Positions 6,906 through 15,799 are shown, numbered from the stretch's first letter. The stretch: 64,000 nt of DNA from Pseudoflavonifractor sp. AF19-9AC (GCF_003478995.1 NZ_QUGI01000004.1:108507-172506); one strand, 5' to 3'. The notes: a model not told the origin generated them from the letters alone. Numbers and translations are program-made.

Positions 6906-7055
6906 ATGGGGTGCTGCAATAACGGTTTTGGCGGCAGCGGCTGTCTGTGGATCATCATTCTGATCATCATTCTCTGCTGCTGCTGTGGCGGCGGCAGCAG
7001 TTGGAACAACAACGGCTGCGGCAATAACTGCGGCTGCAACAACGGCTGCTGCTGA
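6906..7055 (+). CDS. Cysteine/glycine/asparagine-rich membrane mini-protein
   Basis: A 49-residue peptide with an AGGAGG site 8 nt before ATG 6906. It has a short N-terminus (MGCCNNGFGG), one hydrophobic segment (CLWIIILIIILCCCC, about 13-27) and a tail of G, N and C ending GCGNNCGCNNGCC. Thirteen of its 49 residues are cysteine. It recalls small YjcZ-like or cysteine-rich membrane peptides of spore formers, but I do not recognise a family. The tail could bind metal or form disulfides. Its own terminator follows, and it is probably read through from the SLH-protein gene or from a nearby weak promoter. Confidence 0.75.
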   Translation: MGCCNNGFGGSGCLWIIILIIILCCCCGGGSSWNNNGCGNNCGCNNGCC

Positions 7056-7072
7056 GGCAAATACGTTTCTGC

Positions 7073-7109
7073 GCGGGGCGTGAAGAGATTCACGCCCCGC
7101 ATATTTTTT
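7073..7109 (+). terminator. Intrinsic terminator after mini-protein gene
   Basis: A 12-bp perfect stem (GCGGGGCGTGAA / TTCACGCCCCGC) with a GAGA loop, followed by ATATTTTTT. Confidence 0.92.
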
Positions 7110-7153
7110 GCGTTCCCATAGGGGAGGAGATTGCTGGGCTTGGGAAAAGAATC

Positions 7154-7182
7154 TTGCAATTTTGACAGGATAGGTGTATGAT
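7154..7182 (+). promoter_or_regulatory. Sigma-A promoter of rnf operon
   Basis: TTGCAA (7154-7159), a 17-bp spacer and TATGAT (7177-7182). Transcription from about 7189 would give a 218-nt leader before rnfC. Confidence 0.7.
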
Positions 7183-7188
7183 AAACGA

Positions 7189-7406
7189 CGCAAGCAAGAC
7201 CGACGGGTTCAAACTTTGAAAAAAAGTTTAAATCCGGCGGGTTTTGTCGTGCGCCTGTGTATCGCAGGCGTCTGGGTGCGTTCCGCCTGGGGAAGGGCCG
7301 CGCACAATGGGCCCCGCTCCCGGAAGGGGAGAGGGACATGGTGCGGGGCAGGGCAGGGAGGTACCTGCTGTTCCAGCGATAGCAGTATAGGGAGGTCGAA
7401 ATCTGA
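7189..7406 (+). promoter_or_regulatory. Long structured 5' leader of rnf operon
   Basis: The leader holds several potential helices: CGCCTG/CAGGCG (7252-7257 with 7265-7270), GCCCCGC/GCGGGGC (7311-7317 with 7343-7349) enclosing a small inner stem, and CTGCT/AGCAG just before the GGGAGG site. No open frame with a ribosome binding site and no known riboswitch core is recognised. It may be a cis-acting RNA. Confidence 0.4.
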
Positions 7407-8717
7407 ATGAGTAAATTTCTCAAGCGTTCTGCTCAGGGCGCTGGGGTTCCGCACGAAAAGCGGACTTCAGACCTTGAGACGGTAGTGATGCCGCTGCCGT
7501 CAAAGATTGTGCTGTCCATGTCTCAGCACATCGGTGCACCGGCGTCGCCTGCTGTGGCGAAGGGCGACCAGGTGTACGTAGGCACGGTCGTCGGAAAGTC
7601 CGGCGGCTTTGTCTCCTCTGACATTCACTCCGGCGTGTCCGGTGTGGTGGAGGGGATCACCACCATTACTGCGCCCAACGGCGCGGTTCAGACTGCGGTG
7701 GTCATTATTCCCGATGGGGAGCAGAAGGTGGATCCCGCCATTGCTCCTCCCCAGGTCACAGACCTGAAGTCCTTCCAGGACGCGGTGCGTGCCAGCGGTC
7801 TGGTGGGTCTGGGCGGCGCCGGATTCCCCACCGCCGTCAAGCTGGCGCCCAAGAATCTGGATGAGATTGATACCCTCGTCATCAACGGCGCTGAGTGTGA
7901 GCCCTACATTACATCCGATAACCGCTGCCTGCTGGAGGATACCCACTTTATTCTCAGCGGCATCAAGGCGGTTATGAAGTACCTGAACATTGCCCACTGC
8001 ATCATCGGCATCGAGGGCAACAAGCCTCAGGCCATTGCCAAGATGAAGGATGCCATCGACACATCTGACATCGAGGTCAAGACCTTGCCCTGCCGCTATC
8101 CCCAGGGCGCTGAGAAAGTTCTGATTGAAAACTGCACCGGCCGTGAGGTTCCCTTCCCCGGGCTTCCCTCCGATGTGGGCGTCATTGTGATGAACGTTAC
8201 CTCCGTGGCTTTTGTGGGCAAGTATCTGGAGACCGGTATGCCTCTGGTCACCAAGCGCCTGACCGTGGACGGCGACATTGTCAAGGAGCCCAAGAATGTG
8301 GAGGTCATCATCGGCACTCCTGTTCAGGAGCTGCTGGATTTCTGCGGCGGTCTCACGGACGAGCCCGGCAAGGTGCTCTACGGCGGCCCCATGATGGGCA
8401 ACTGTCTGGCTGACCTGTCTCAGCCCGTGCTGAAGAACAACAACGCGGTGCTGGCCTTCTCCAAGAAGTGGGCCCATGTTCCCAAGGTGACCAACTGCAT
8501 CCACTGCGGGCGCTGCACCAACGCCTGCCCCCTGGGCCTGTCCGCCAAGGAGATTGTTCAGGCCTATAACGCTGGCAATGTGGAGCTGCTGCAGGAGCTC
8601 AACGCCGATCTGTGCATGAGCTGCGGCACCTGCTCCTTTGTCTGCCCCGCCAAGCGGCCGCTGGCCCCCTCCATCGCCCTGGCAAAGATCATGATGAAGA
8701 ATGGAGGTAAGAAGTAA
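7407..8717 (+). CDS. rnfC: Rnf complex subunit C (NADH-binding)
   Basis: The 436-residue peripheral subunit that exchanges electrons with NAD(H) in the ferredoxin:NAD+ oxidoreductase (Rnf). It has an N-terminal RnfC barrel-sandwich domain (about 1-110), an NADH/FMN-binding fold with GLGGAGFPTAVK (about 133-144) and INGAECEPYITSD, a soluble-ligand-binding domain, and two 4Fe-4S motifs, CIHCGRCTNACP (about 363-374) and CMSCGTCSFVCP (about 402-413). It is the first gene of a canonical rnfCDGEAB order. The stop shares a base with the rnfD start. The complex conserves energy by coupling electron flow to Na+ or H+ export, and the ion cannot be told from sequence. Confidence 0.96.
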   Translation: MSKFLKRSAQGAGVPHEKRTSDLETVVMPLPSKIVLSMSQHIGAPASPAVAKGDQVYVGTVVGKSGGFVSSDIHSGVSGVVEGITTITAPNGAVQTAVVIIPDGEQKVDPAIAPPQVTDLKSFQDAVRASGLVGLGGAGFPTAVKLAPKNLDEIDTLVINGAECEPYITSDNRCLLEDTHFILSGIKAVMKYLNIAHCIIGIEGNKPQAIAKMKDAIDTSDIEVKTLPCRYPQGAEKVLIENCTGREVPFPGLPSDVGVIVMNVTSVAFVGKYLETGMPLVTKRLTVDGDIVKEPKNVEVIIGTPVQELLDFCGGLTDEPGKVLYGGPMMGNCLADLSQPVLKNNNAVLAFSKKWAHVPKVTNCIHCGRCTNACPLGLSAKEIVQAYNAGNVELLQELNADLCMSCGTCSFVCPAKRPLAPSIALAKIMMKNGGKK

Positions 8718-9649
8718 TGGCCAACAAGCTGATCGTTACTGCCGCGCCCCATATTACCAGCCCCGACAGCACCCAGAAGATCATGCAGCGGGTGTGCCTG
8801 GCCCTGGTTCCTACCCTGATTGCTTCCGTCATTATCTTCGGTATCAATTCCCTGATCCTCACTGCCATCACGGTGGCGGCCTGCGTCTTCTTTGAGTGGG
8901 CCTACTGCAAGCTGATGGGTCGTGAGGTGGCCATCGGCGATTTCTCCGCCGTGGTTACCGGCATGCTGCTGGCCTTTAACCTGCCCTCCACGCTGCCGTA
9001 CTGGATGCCCATCGTGGGCGCCTTCATCGCCATCGTGGTGGTCAAGCAGCTCTTCGGCGGTCTGGGCTACAACTTTGCTAACCCCGCCATCGTGGGCCGT
9101 ATCGCTATGGCCATGGGCTTTGCCGGCCGTATGTCTGCCTACGGTTTTCCCGCGGACGCCGTCTCCTCCGCCACTCCTCTGGCCAACTCTGACGGTGTCA
9201 GCTATGTCACTCTGCTGCTGGGCACTCACGGCGGCGTGCTGGGCGAGACCTGTGCCATTACCCTGATCATCGGCGGTCTCTACCTTATCTGGACCAAGGT
9301 TATCAGCCCCACCATTCCCGTTACTTACCTGGCCACTGTGGCTGTGCTCAGCCTCATTGCTGGCAAGGATCCCATCTATCAGCTGCTCTCCGGCGGCCTG
9401 ATGCTGGGCGCCTTCTTTATGGCCACGGACTACGTCACCTCTCCCACCACCCGCAAGGGTAAGATCGTCTTCGGTATCGGCCTGGGCGTCATCACCTGTG
9501 CCATCCGCTTCCTGGGCACCATGAACGAGGGCGTTTCCTTCGCCATCCTGCTGATGAACCTGGTCGTGCCTTACATCGAGGTTAACACCCGTCAGGACAA
9601 GCTGGGCATCGCCAAGGTAAAAAAGAGCAAGGAGGGTGCCGCGAAATGA
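8717..9649 (+). CDS. rnfD: Rnf complex subunit D
   Basis: A 310-residue integral membrane subunit with about nine hydrophobic segments. Like NqrB, it carries a covalently bound FMN; the attachment threonine is in DAVSSATPLA (near residue 155). The conserved GLGYNFANPAIVGR segment lies near residues 114-127. It overlaps rnfC by one base and rnfG by 4 nt, so translation is coupled. It is thought to form part of the ion-conducting core together with RnfA and RnfE. Confidence 0.95.
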   Translation: MANKLIVTAAPHITSPDSTQKIMQRVCLALVPTLIASVIIFGINSLILTAITVAACVFFEWAYCKLMGREVAIGDFSAVVTGMLLAFNLPSTLPYWMPIVGAFIAIVVVKQLFGGLGYNFANPAIVGRIAMAMGFAGRMSAYGFPADAVSSATPLANSDGVSYVTLLLGTHGGVLGETCAITLIIGGLYLIWTKVISPTIPVTYLATVAVLSLIAGKDPIYQLLSGGLMLGAFFMATDYVTSPTTRKGKIVFGIGLGVITCAIRFLGTMNEGVSFAILLMNLVVPYIEVNTRQDKLGIAKVKKSKEGAAK

Positions 9650-10179
9650 GCAACTGGAACAAGATTTTTAAGCCCATTGTGGTTCTGGTCATTATCTGCA
9701 TCGTGGTGACCGGCGCCCTGGCTGCCACCAACCAGGTTACCGCCCCCATCATTGAGGAGGCCACCCGCCTGGCTGAAGAGAAGTCCCGTACCGAGCTGCT
9801 GCCCGAAGCCGAGGGCTTTGAGGAGGTCACCGGTGTCAGCGTGGACAACGTCTCTGCCATCTATAAGTCCACCAACGACGTGGGCGTGGTGATCACCAGC
9901 ACCGCCAAGGGCTACGGCGGCGATGTGGTGGTGATGACCGCCATCAATCCCGACGGTACCATCAAGCAGATCAAGGTCACCGAGCAGGCTGAGACCAAGG
10001 GCATCGGCAGCAAGGTTGCCGGTACTCCCTCCTACTGGGAGAACTACGTTGGCCTGGACACCAGCGACGCTCTGGTTTTGAACCAGGACGTGGATGCCGT
10101 GACCTCCGCCACCGTCTCCAGCACGGCTTTGATCAACGCGGTGAATGCTGCCATCGAAGCCTACAACGCGATTCCTTGA
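9646..10179 (+). CDS. rnfG: Rnf complex subunit G (covalent FMN)
   Basis: A 177-residue subunit anchored by one N-terminal membrane helix (IVVLVIICIVVTGALAA, about 10-27) with an FMN-binding domain outside. The flavin would be esterified to the threonine of DAVTSATVSS near residue 152. GYGGDVVVMTAINPDG is the usual FMN_bind strand. The start overlaps the end of rnfD by 4 nt. It passes electrons on the outer face of the membrane between RnfD and the other subunits. Confidence 0.94.
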   Translation: MSNWNKIFKPIVVLVIICIVVTGALAATNQVTAPIIEEATRLAEEKSRTELLPEAEGFEEVTGVSVDNVSAIYKSTNDVGVVITSTAKGYGGDVVVMTAINPDGTIKQIKVTEQAETKGIGSKVAGTPSYWENYVGLDTSDALVLNQDVDAVTSATVSSTALINAVNAAIEAYNAIP

Positions 10180-10195
10180 AAGGCAGGTGTATAAG

Positions 10196-10891
10196 ATGAG
10201 TAATAAACCCAGTAAGCTTAAGATACTGACTAACGGTATCTTGAATGAAAACCCGGTACTGCGGCTCGTTTTGGGCACCTGTCCCACCCTGGCTGTCACC
10301 TCCATGGCCTCCAACGGCATCGGCATGGGCCTGGCCGCCACCTTCGTGCTGCTGTGCTCCAACATCGTGATTTCCGCCCTGCGGAAGGTCATTCCCGACC
10401 AGGTCCGCATTCCCTGCTACATCACCGTCATCGCCGGCTTCGTGTCCGTGGTGCAGATGCTGGTCAAGGCCTTTGTCCCCGCTCTGGACTCCGCTCTGGG
10501 CGTGTACCTGCCCCTGATTGTGGTCAACTGCATCATTCTGGGCCGCGCCGAGATGTTTGCCTCCAAGAACGGCGTCATCGACTCCGCTCTGGACGGCATC
10601 GGCATGGGCATCGGCTTTACCATCACCCTGACCATTATGGGCACCATCCGTGAGATTCTGGGCTCCGGCACCTGGATGTCCGGCCTGGACGGTTTGTTCC
10701 CCTTCCTGCCCGAGGGCTTTGCCATTCAGGTTCTGCCTGAGTCCATTGACCCCTTCACCATCATGACCAGCGCCCCCGGCGGCTTCTTTGTCTTCGGTGT
10801 GATGATGGCGGCCGCTACCTGGCTGACCACCCGCCCCAAGAAGGAGAAGGCCTCCGCTCCTGCTGAGGCTGCGGAAGGAGGGAATGCGTAA
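10196..10891 (+). CDS. rnfE: Rnf complex subunit E
   Basis: A 231-residue six-helix membrane protein, homologous to RnfA and NqrD. The characteristic NPVLRLVLGTCPTLAV is near residues 18-33 and LPLIVVNCIILGRAE near 102-116; its conserved cysteines are thought to help hold an intramembrane iron-sulfur centre with RnfA. I start it at ATG 10196, after AGGCAGGTG; an in-frame upstream codon at 10145 lies inside rnfG. The TAA shares a base with the rnfA ATG. Confidence 0.95.
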   Translation: MSNKPSKLKILTNGILNENPVLRLVLGTCPTLAVTSMASNGIGMGLAATFVLLCSNIVISALRKVIPDQVRIPCYITVIAGFVSVVQMLVKAFVPALDSALGVYLPLIVVNCIILGRAEMFASKNGVIDSALDGIGMGIGFTITLTIMGTIREILGSGTWMSGLDGLFPFLPEGFAIQVLPESIDPFTIMTSAPGGFFVFGVMMAAATWLTTRPKKEKASAPAEAAEGGNA

Positions 10892-11517
10892 TGAGCAGTG
10901 CAATGCATCTTGCCAGCATTTTCTTCACCATGATCCTGGTGGACAACTATGTTCTGGTTAAGTTCCTGGGCATCTGCCCCTTCCTGGGTGTGTCCAAGAA
11001 GCTGGACAGCGCCGTAGGCATGTCCCTGGCCGTTACCTTCGTTATGGTGCTGGCTACCGCCGCCACCTGGCCCATCCAGACCTTCCTGCTCACTCCGGTG
11101 AATGCCGCCGGTGAGCTGAAGTGGGATATGGGCTATCTGCAGACCATCGTGTTCATCCTCATCATCGCCATTCTGGTGCAGCTGCTGGAGAACATCTTGA
11201 AGAAGTTCATCCCCGCCCTTTATAAGGCTCTTGGTGTGTATCTGCCTCTGATCACCACCAACTGCACCATCCTGGGCGTGACCGTGCTGAACATTGACAA
11301 CGGCTACAACTTCATTGAGAGCATCGTCTGTGCTGCCGGCGCCGGCCTGGGCTTCCTGGTGGCCATGGTGCTGTTCTCCGGCGTGCGCCGCAAGGTGGAG
11401 CAGGCCATCACCCCCGAGTGCTTCAAGGGTCTGCCCATCACTCTGGTGGCTGCCGCTGTGACCTCCCTGTCCTTCATGGGCTTCGGCGGTATCATCGAGT
11501 CCATTTTCGGCGCTTGA
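10891..11517 (+). CDS. rnfA: Rnf complex subunit A
   Basis: A 208-residue six-helix membrane subunit paralogous to RnfE, in inverted topology. The signature segments are NYVLVKFLGICPFLG (about 17-31) and LPLITTNCTILGVTV (about 116-130), each with a conserved cysteine. The start overlaps the rnfE stop by one base, with GGAGGG 5 nt upstream. It works with RnfE in the membrane core of the complex. Confidence 0.95.
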   Translation: MSSAMHLASIFFTMILVDNYVLVKFLGICPFLGVSKKLDSAVGMSLAVTFVMVLATAATWPIQTFLLTPVNAAGELKWDMGYLQTIVFILIIAILVQLLENILKKFIPALYKALGVYLPLITTNCTILGVTVLNIDNGYNFIESIVCAAGAGLGFLVAMVLFSGVRRKVEQAITPECFKGLPITLVAAAVTSLSFMGFGGIIESIFGA

Positions 11518-11538
11518 TAGGAGGGGGAGAGTTTAGGT

Positions 11539-12348
11539 ATGGATAGTAATACTCTGATTATCATGGCAATCGTGCTGGTCACGGTGATCGGCCTGATCGG
11601 TGCAATTATTCTGGTGGCCGCCTCCATCTTTATGTACGTTCCCGTGGATGAGCGCGTCGAGAAGATCACCGGCGTGCTGGCCGGCGCCAACTGCGGCGCC
11701 TGTGGCTGCGCGGGCTGTGCCGACTACGCCAAGACCATCGTGGAGGATGGCAACGCCATCAACAAGTGCACTCCCGGCGGCGCCAAGACGGTGGCTGCCA
11801 TTGCGGAGATCATGGGTGTGCAGGCAGAAGCCACCGTGCCCATGAAGGCCGTTGTGGCCTGTTCCGGCACCTGTGAGAAGACCTCCAAACGCTATGAGTT
11901 TGAGGGCATCCAGAGCTGCCTGGCCGTCAAGGGCCTGTACGGCGGCGACGGCATGTGCAAGTACGGCTGCCTGGGCTACGGCGACTGTACCCGTGCCTGT
12001 GCCTTTGATGCCATCCACATCGTGAACGGCATCGCCAAGGTGGACCGGGAGAAGTGTGTGGGCTGCGGCGCCTGTGCGGCCGCCTGTCCCAACTCGGTTA
12101 TCTCCATCGTGCCCGAGCACAAGCGCAAGCCTGTGGTTCTCTGCCAGAACAAGGACAAGGGCGGTGACACCCGGAAGGCCTGCACCGCCGGCTGTATCGG
12201 CTGCATGAAGTGCGCCAAGGCCTGTCCCAAGGAAGCCATCACCGTGGAGAACAACCTGGCCCACATCGACCAGGAGAAGTGTGTTGGCTGTCAGATCTGT
12301 GTCAAGGAGTGCCCTGTGGGCATCATCCACGTGCCTGCCAACGAGTAA
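11539..12348 (+). CDS. rnfB: Rnf complex subunit B (ferredoxin-oxidising)
   Basis: The 269-residue subunit that takes electrons from reduced ferredoxin. It has an N-terminal membrane anchor (about 5-32), a 4Fe-4S domain around ANCGACGCAGCADYA (about 50-65), and a cysteine-rich C-terminal half with CKYGCLGYGDCTRAC, CVGCGACAAACP, CIGCMKCAKACP and CVGCQICVKECP. That arrangement suggests at least four more clusters, as in clostridial RnfB. It is the last gene of the operon and lies 21 nt after rnfA. A strong terminator follows. Confidence 0.96.
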   Translation: MDSNTLIIMAIVLVTVIGLIGAIILVAASIFMYVPVDERVEKITGVLAGANCGACGCAGCADYAKTIVEDGNAINKCTPGGAKTVAAIAEIMGVQAEATVPMKAVVACSGTCEKTSKRYEFEGIQSCLAVKGLYGGDGMCKYGCLGYGDCTRACAFDAIHIVNGIAKVDREKCVGCGACAAACPNSVISIVPEHKRKPVVLCQNKDKGGDTRKACTAGCIGCMKCAKACPKEAITVENNLAHIDQEKCVGCQICVKECPVGIIHVPANE

Positions 12349-12360
12349 ACCACTTTGCTC

Positions 12361-12392
12361 AAAAGAGCCGTCCCACTGGGACGGCTCTTTTT
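12361..12392 (+). terminator. Intrinsic terminator of rnf operon
   Basis: The stem AAAAGAGCCGTCCC / GGGACGGCTCTTTT with an ACT loop, followed by TT. It ends the rnf transcript. Confidence 0.92.
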
Positions 12393-12540
12393 TGATTGCT
12401 TACAAGGAATTGTGCAGAAGAGAGGATGCGCTCAGATACCGCCGCAGGGGAAGGGGGCGGCCTATGTTTTTTCCCGTCCAAGCATTTGACAAGCAACTTG
12501 TTTGGTCCCTGGAAGCGAAATGAATGCCTGGACAGGGAAG

Positions 12541-12570
12541 AAAAAGGAGCCATCCCCATCGGGATGGCTC
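12541..12570 (-). terminator. Terminator of the SEDS gene
   Basis: A 10-bp stem (GAGCCATCCC at 12547-12556 with GGGATGGCTC at 12561-12570). On the reverse strand it is followed by CTTTTT, 21 bp past the SEDS stop. The 150 bp between this and the rnf terminator hold no gene that I can support. Confidence 0.8.
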
Positions 12571-12590
12571 TTTACAAAGGTGACAAGGAG

Positions 12591-13787
12591 TTACGCTTGA
12601 CGGTCTCTCAGCCAGCTTGGCAAGGCCTTTGCTTTAATGCTGGAGACAATTCCCATAGCGGCAAAAAGGGTGACAATGGAGGAGCCGCCGTAGCTGATAA
12701 AGGGGAGGGTTAAACCCATAACCGGGAGCACATACAGGCACATGCCCACATTGAGGAAAATCTGAACCAGGAACATGCCGCCCATTCCCATGGCGACATA
12801 GGCGGAGAAGGGGGAGCTGGCGTGCCAGCTGACCCAGATGCACCGCAGTACAATGCTGCCCAAAATGAGCAAAAGGAGGATACAACCCACCATGCCAAAC
12901 TCCTCGCCGCAGACGGCGAAGATGAAGTCGGTGTGCCGGGCGGGAAGGGCATCGCTGTTGAGAGCTTGGGTCTGGGTCCCGTTCATATATCCCTGCCCAA
13001 AAAGACGGCCGGATCCGATGGCCAGAATGGAGCGCAGCTGCTGGAAGCCACGGCCCTGGGGATCCAGATCATGGTCAAACACCACACGAAACCGCATGAT
13101 TCGGTAGTCTGTCCACCACTTGGTTTCCGGTAGAACGAAAAGCCAGAGGATGACAACGGTCAGAGTAATGATACCGCCCACCAGCACAAACCACCGCACC
13201 TTCACGCCGGCCGACCAAGCGATAAAGGCGAACATGAACATGTAGGTGACACACATGCCCATGTCGCCGCAGACCGCGGCAATGAGGCCCAGCATAAACA
13301 CCGTGTGTCCGCCAATCTGGAGGATCGATGGGATGGAACTGATGTCATGCCCCTGCTCTTGGAGCTTTGATATTTGCAGAGCCAACAGAAGAACAAAGGG
13401 CAGCTTGACAATTTCGTTGGGCTGAATGTCCACTGGAAAGCCGGGAATATCCAGCCAGTTCAGGTTGCCCATGTCATGGTCCGTGCCCAGGGGGGTGAGC
13501 AGCAGAAGGATGAAGAAGACGTTGAAAGCCAACAGGTATTTCCAGTTCTTTTCGGTAAAAAGCTGGAAATCCACAAAGGTGAGGAGAATATAGGCAATCA
13601 CACCCAATATAATGGCCAGAAACTGGATGGCCATATAGCGCATAGGCCCGCTGGAACTGCCTTTCATATATTGGGTGGCGGAAAAAATAAGAACTAAGCC
13701 GAAGCCGCTGGCCAGCAGGCACAGGGACAGCAGCAGTAAATCGCCTTTCCGGAAAAACTCCCGCAGGGGAGAGAACAGCGTGGACAA
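12591..13787 (-). CDS. SEDS-family protein (RodA/FtsW/SpoVE)
   Basis: A 398-residue polytopic membrane protein with about ten hydrophobic helices. SEDS proteins polymerise lipid II glycan strands. The family signature is visible: YRIMRFRVVFDHDLDPQGRGFQ, then RHTDFIFAVCGEEFGMVG and, near the C-terminus, PVMGLTLPFISYGGSS. It resembles RodA more than FtsW in lacking long tails, though the exact class is uncertain. I start it at TTG 13787 because AGGAGG sits 6 nt upstream; the longer frame to 14102 runs into tsaE on the other strand. No class B penicillin-binding protein is adjacent. It is divergent from tsaE. Confidence 0.88.
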   Translation of the reverse strand: MSTLFSPLREFFRKGDLLLLSLCLLASGFGLVLIFSATQYMKGSSSGPMRYMAIQFLAIILGVIAYILLTFVDFQLFTEKNWKYLLAFNVFFILLLLTPLGTDHDMGNLNWLDIPGFPVDIQPNEIVKLPFVLLLALQISKLQEQGHDISSIPSILQIGGHTVFMLGLIAAVCGDMGMCVTYMFMFAFIAWSAGVKVRWFVLVGGIITLTVVILWLFVLPETKWWTDYRIMRFRVVFDHDLDPQGRGFQQLRSILAIGSGRLFGQGYMNGTQTQALNSDALPARHTDFIFAVCGEEFGMVGCILLLLILGSIVLRCIWVSWHASSPFSAYVAMGMGGMFLVQIFLNVGMCLYVLPVMGLTLPFISYGGSSIVTLFAAMGIVSSIKAKALPSWLRDRQA

Positions 13788-13859
13788 AATGCCACCTCCT
13801 GGGTAAAAAGAACTGGACCATATTTTATCACTTTTTGCTGGAAAGGTAAACCTTGGGTG

Positions 13860-13868
13860 TGGTATAAT
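13860..13868 (+). promoter_or_regulatory. Extended -10 promoter of tsaE operon
   Basis: TGG-TATAAT (13860-13868) forms an extended -10 element. No good -35 lies 16-18 bp upstream, which is common for this promoter class. Confidence 0.6.
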
Positions 13869-13911
13869 TCTCGATGAGCGTGAAAATTTTCTGTAAACAA
13901 GGAGCAGTTTT

Positions 13912-14349
13912 ATGGAATACAGAACCAACAGCCCGGAAGAGACGGAGGAGCTGGGCCGAAAGCTGGGTGCCTGCCTCGCGCCTGGGTCGGTGGTGGCCTT
14001 TACCGGAGATCTGGGGGCGGGGAAGACCGCCTTTACCCGTGGCCTTGCCCGGGGGTTGGACATTCCCGACCGGGTGACCAGTCCCACCTTTACCATTGTC
14101 AATGAGTATGAGGGGGGACGGCTGCCCCTGTTTCACTTTGACATGTACCGCCTGGGCTCCTCGGAGGAGCTGTTTGACATCGGCTGGGAAGATTATCTGG
14201 CCCGGGGCGGAGTATGCGCCGTGGAGTGGAGCGAAAATGTGGCGGATGCCCTGGAAGCGGATGCCATCCGGGTGGATATCCGCAGGGGAGAGACGGAGAA
14301 CCAGCGGTTGATTACCCTGGAACATGCCCCGGCGCTCCCGGAAGACTGA
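13912..14349 (+). CDS. tsaE: tRNA threonylcarbamoyladenosine biosynthesis ATPase TsaE
   Basis: A 145-residue P-loop ATPase needed for t6A37 formation on ANN-reading tRNAs. The Walker A motif GDLGAGKTAFTRGLA is near residues 32-46, followed by the diagnostic SPTFTIVNEYEGG and the FHFDMYRL strand. Length is typical. AAGGAG lies 7-8 nt before ATG 13912. tsaB follows 21 nt later, and the third enzyme of the pathway (tsaC type) is at 23550; tsaD is not in the window. Confidence 0.95.
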   Translation: MEYRTNSPEETEELGRKLGACLAPGSVVAFTGDLGAGKTAFTRGLARGLDIPDRVTSPTFTIVNEYEGGRLPLFHFDMYRLGSSEELFDIGWEDYLARGGVCAVEWSENVADALEADAIRVDIRRGETENQRLITLEHAPALPED

Positions 14350-14370
14350 GAAGAAGAGGACGATGGAATC

Positions 14371-15111
14371 ATGTTGATTTTGGCACTGGAATCATCCGCC
14401 ACCGCCTGTTCCGCTGCCTTGTGCAGGGACGGGGAGCTGGCGGCACAAGTATATTCCAACAGCGGCCTGACCCACAGCCGCACCCTTCTGCCCATGGTGG
14501 AGAGCATGCTGGTAAACAGTGGAACCAAGCTGGACGACGTGGACGTCATCGCGGTGGCGGCGGGCCCCGGTTCCTTTACCGGCCTGCGCATCGGTGTGGC
14601 CACAGCCAAGGGGCTGGCCTGGAAGGGGAACAAGGACTGTGCGCCCTGTTCGACCTTGGAGTCCATGGCCTGGCCACTGGCCCATCTGGAGGGGAGCCTT
14701 ATTATTTGCGCCATGGATGCCCGGCGCAATCAGGTCTATAATGCCCTCTTTCTGGCTACGGGCGAGGGCCTGGAACGGCTGAGTCCCGACCGGGCCATTT
14801 CCCTGGGCGAATTGGCGGAAGAAGTCAAAAAATATAAAAATTCCAAAATAGTCGTTGGAGACGGGGCCAAACTGTGTTATAATGCCTTGATGGAACAGGG
14901 CCTCGACTTGAAGCTGGCGCCGCAGCCTCTGCGCATGCAGAGCGCCTGGGGTGTCGCCCGGACCGCACTGCGGCTGGCGGAAGAGGGCGCCCTGGTCAAG
15001 GGCGGAGAACTGGTTCCGGTCTACCACCGGCTGTCCCAGGCGGAACGGGAGCGGCTGGAGCGGGAATCCCAATCACCAATGAATCAAAAAGGGGAGCATG
15101 CGCATGTTTAA
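14371..15111 (+). CDS. tsaB: tRNA t6A modification protein TsaB
   Basis: A 246-residue ASKHA-fold protein that scaffolds TsaD and TsaE in t6A synthesis. It shows [15 protein letters not shown] at the N-terminus and the diagnostic [20 protein letters not shown] at about 63-82. Its last 8 nt overlap the start of upp, so the uracil phosphoribosyltransferase gene is probably translationally coupled to it. Confidence 0.94.
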   Translation: MLILALESSATACSAALCRDGELAAQVYSNSGLTHSRTLLPMVESMLVNSGTKLDDVDVIAVAAGPGSFTGLRIGVATAKGLAWKGNKDCAPCSTLESMAWPLAHLEGSLIICAMDARRNQVYNALFLATGEGLERLSPDRAISLGELAEEVKKYKNSKIVVGDGAKLCYNALMEQGLDLKLAPQPLRMQSAWGVARTALRLAEEGALVKGGELVPVYHRLSQAERERLERESQSPMNQKGEHAHV

Positions 15112-15739
15112 CGAGAAAGTACACGTTTTGGACCACCCTCTGCTGCAGCATAAGCTGTCCATCCTGCGGGACGAGCGCACCGGCGTAAAGGAATTCCGCG
15201 AGATCGTCTCCGAGATCGCCGCTCTGGAGTGCTATGAGGCCACCCGCGACCTGCCCGTGGAAGACGTGGAGATTAAGACCCCCGTTGCGGTGGGTACCTT
15301 CAAGCAGCTGGCCGGAAAGAAGTTGGCCATTGTCCCCATCCTCCGTGCCGGCCTGGGCATGGTGGACGGCATCCTGAATCTGATTCCCTCTGCCAAGGTT
15401 GGTCACATCGGCCTCTACCGCGACCCTGAAACCCACGCCCCCGTGGAGTATTACTGCAAGATGCCCAACGACATTGCTGAGCGGGACGTCATCATTCTGG
15501 ATCCCATGCTGGCCACCGGTGGCTCTGCCTCTGCGGCCATCACCTTCCTGAAGGGCTACGGCTGCAAGCACATCAAGCTGATGAACGTCATTGCCGCCCC
15601 CGAGGGCATTGCCTGCATCCAGAAGGATCATCCCGACGTGGACATCTATGTGGCTGCCGTGGATGAGAAGCTCAACGAGCACGCCTACATTGTGCCCGGC
15701 CTGGGCGACGCGGGCGACCGTATTTTTGGCACCAAGTAA
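15104..15739 (+). CDS. upp: Uracil phosphoribosyltransferase
   Basis: The 211-residue salvage enzyme that makes UMP from uracil and PRPP. It has the N-terminal [13 protein letters not shown], the dimer segment [12 protein letters not shown], the PRPP-binding loop [12 protein letters not shown] (about 127-138) and the uracil-binding C-terminus [13 protein letters not shown] take ATG 15104, 8 nt after the GGGGA site, in preference to ATG 15098, which is too close to it. It is the last gene of tsaE-tsaB-upp, an unusual but plausible grouping, and is closed by a strong terminator. Confidence 0.96.
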   Translation: MFNEKVHVLDHPLLQHKLSILRDERTGVKEFREIVSEIAALECYEATRDLPVEDVEIKTPVAVGTFKQLAGKKLAIVPILRAGLGMVDGILNLIPSAKVGHIGLYRDPETHAPVEYYCKMPNDIAERDVIILDPMLATGGSASAAITFLKGYGCKHIKLMNVIAAPEGIACIQKDHPDVDIYVAAVDEKLNEHAYIVPGLGDAGDRIFGTK

Positions 15740-15766
15740 TCCATGGTTTTGTAAGGAAACCATCTG

Positions 15767-15799
15767 GCGCTCCCCGAATAAGCTCGGGGAGCGCTTTTT
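15767..15799 (+). terminator. Intrinsic terminator after upp
   Basis: An 11-bp perfect stem (GCGCTCCCCGA / TCGGGGAGCGC) followed by TTTTTG. Confidence 0.92.

Noticed and set aside
7110..7406. Rex operator before rnfC
   Set aside because: No TTGTTA-N6-TAACAA-like sequence was found between the mini-protein terminator and rnfC.
13788..14102. An N-terminal extension of the SEDS protein
   Set aside because: It would run into tsaE on the other strand; TTG 13787 with AGGAGG gives a normal-length protein.
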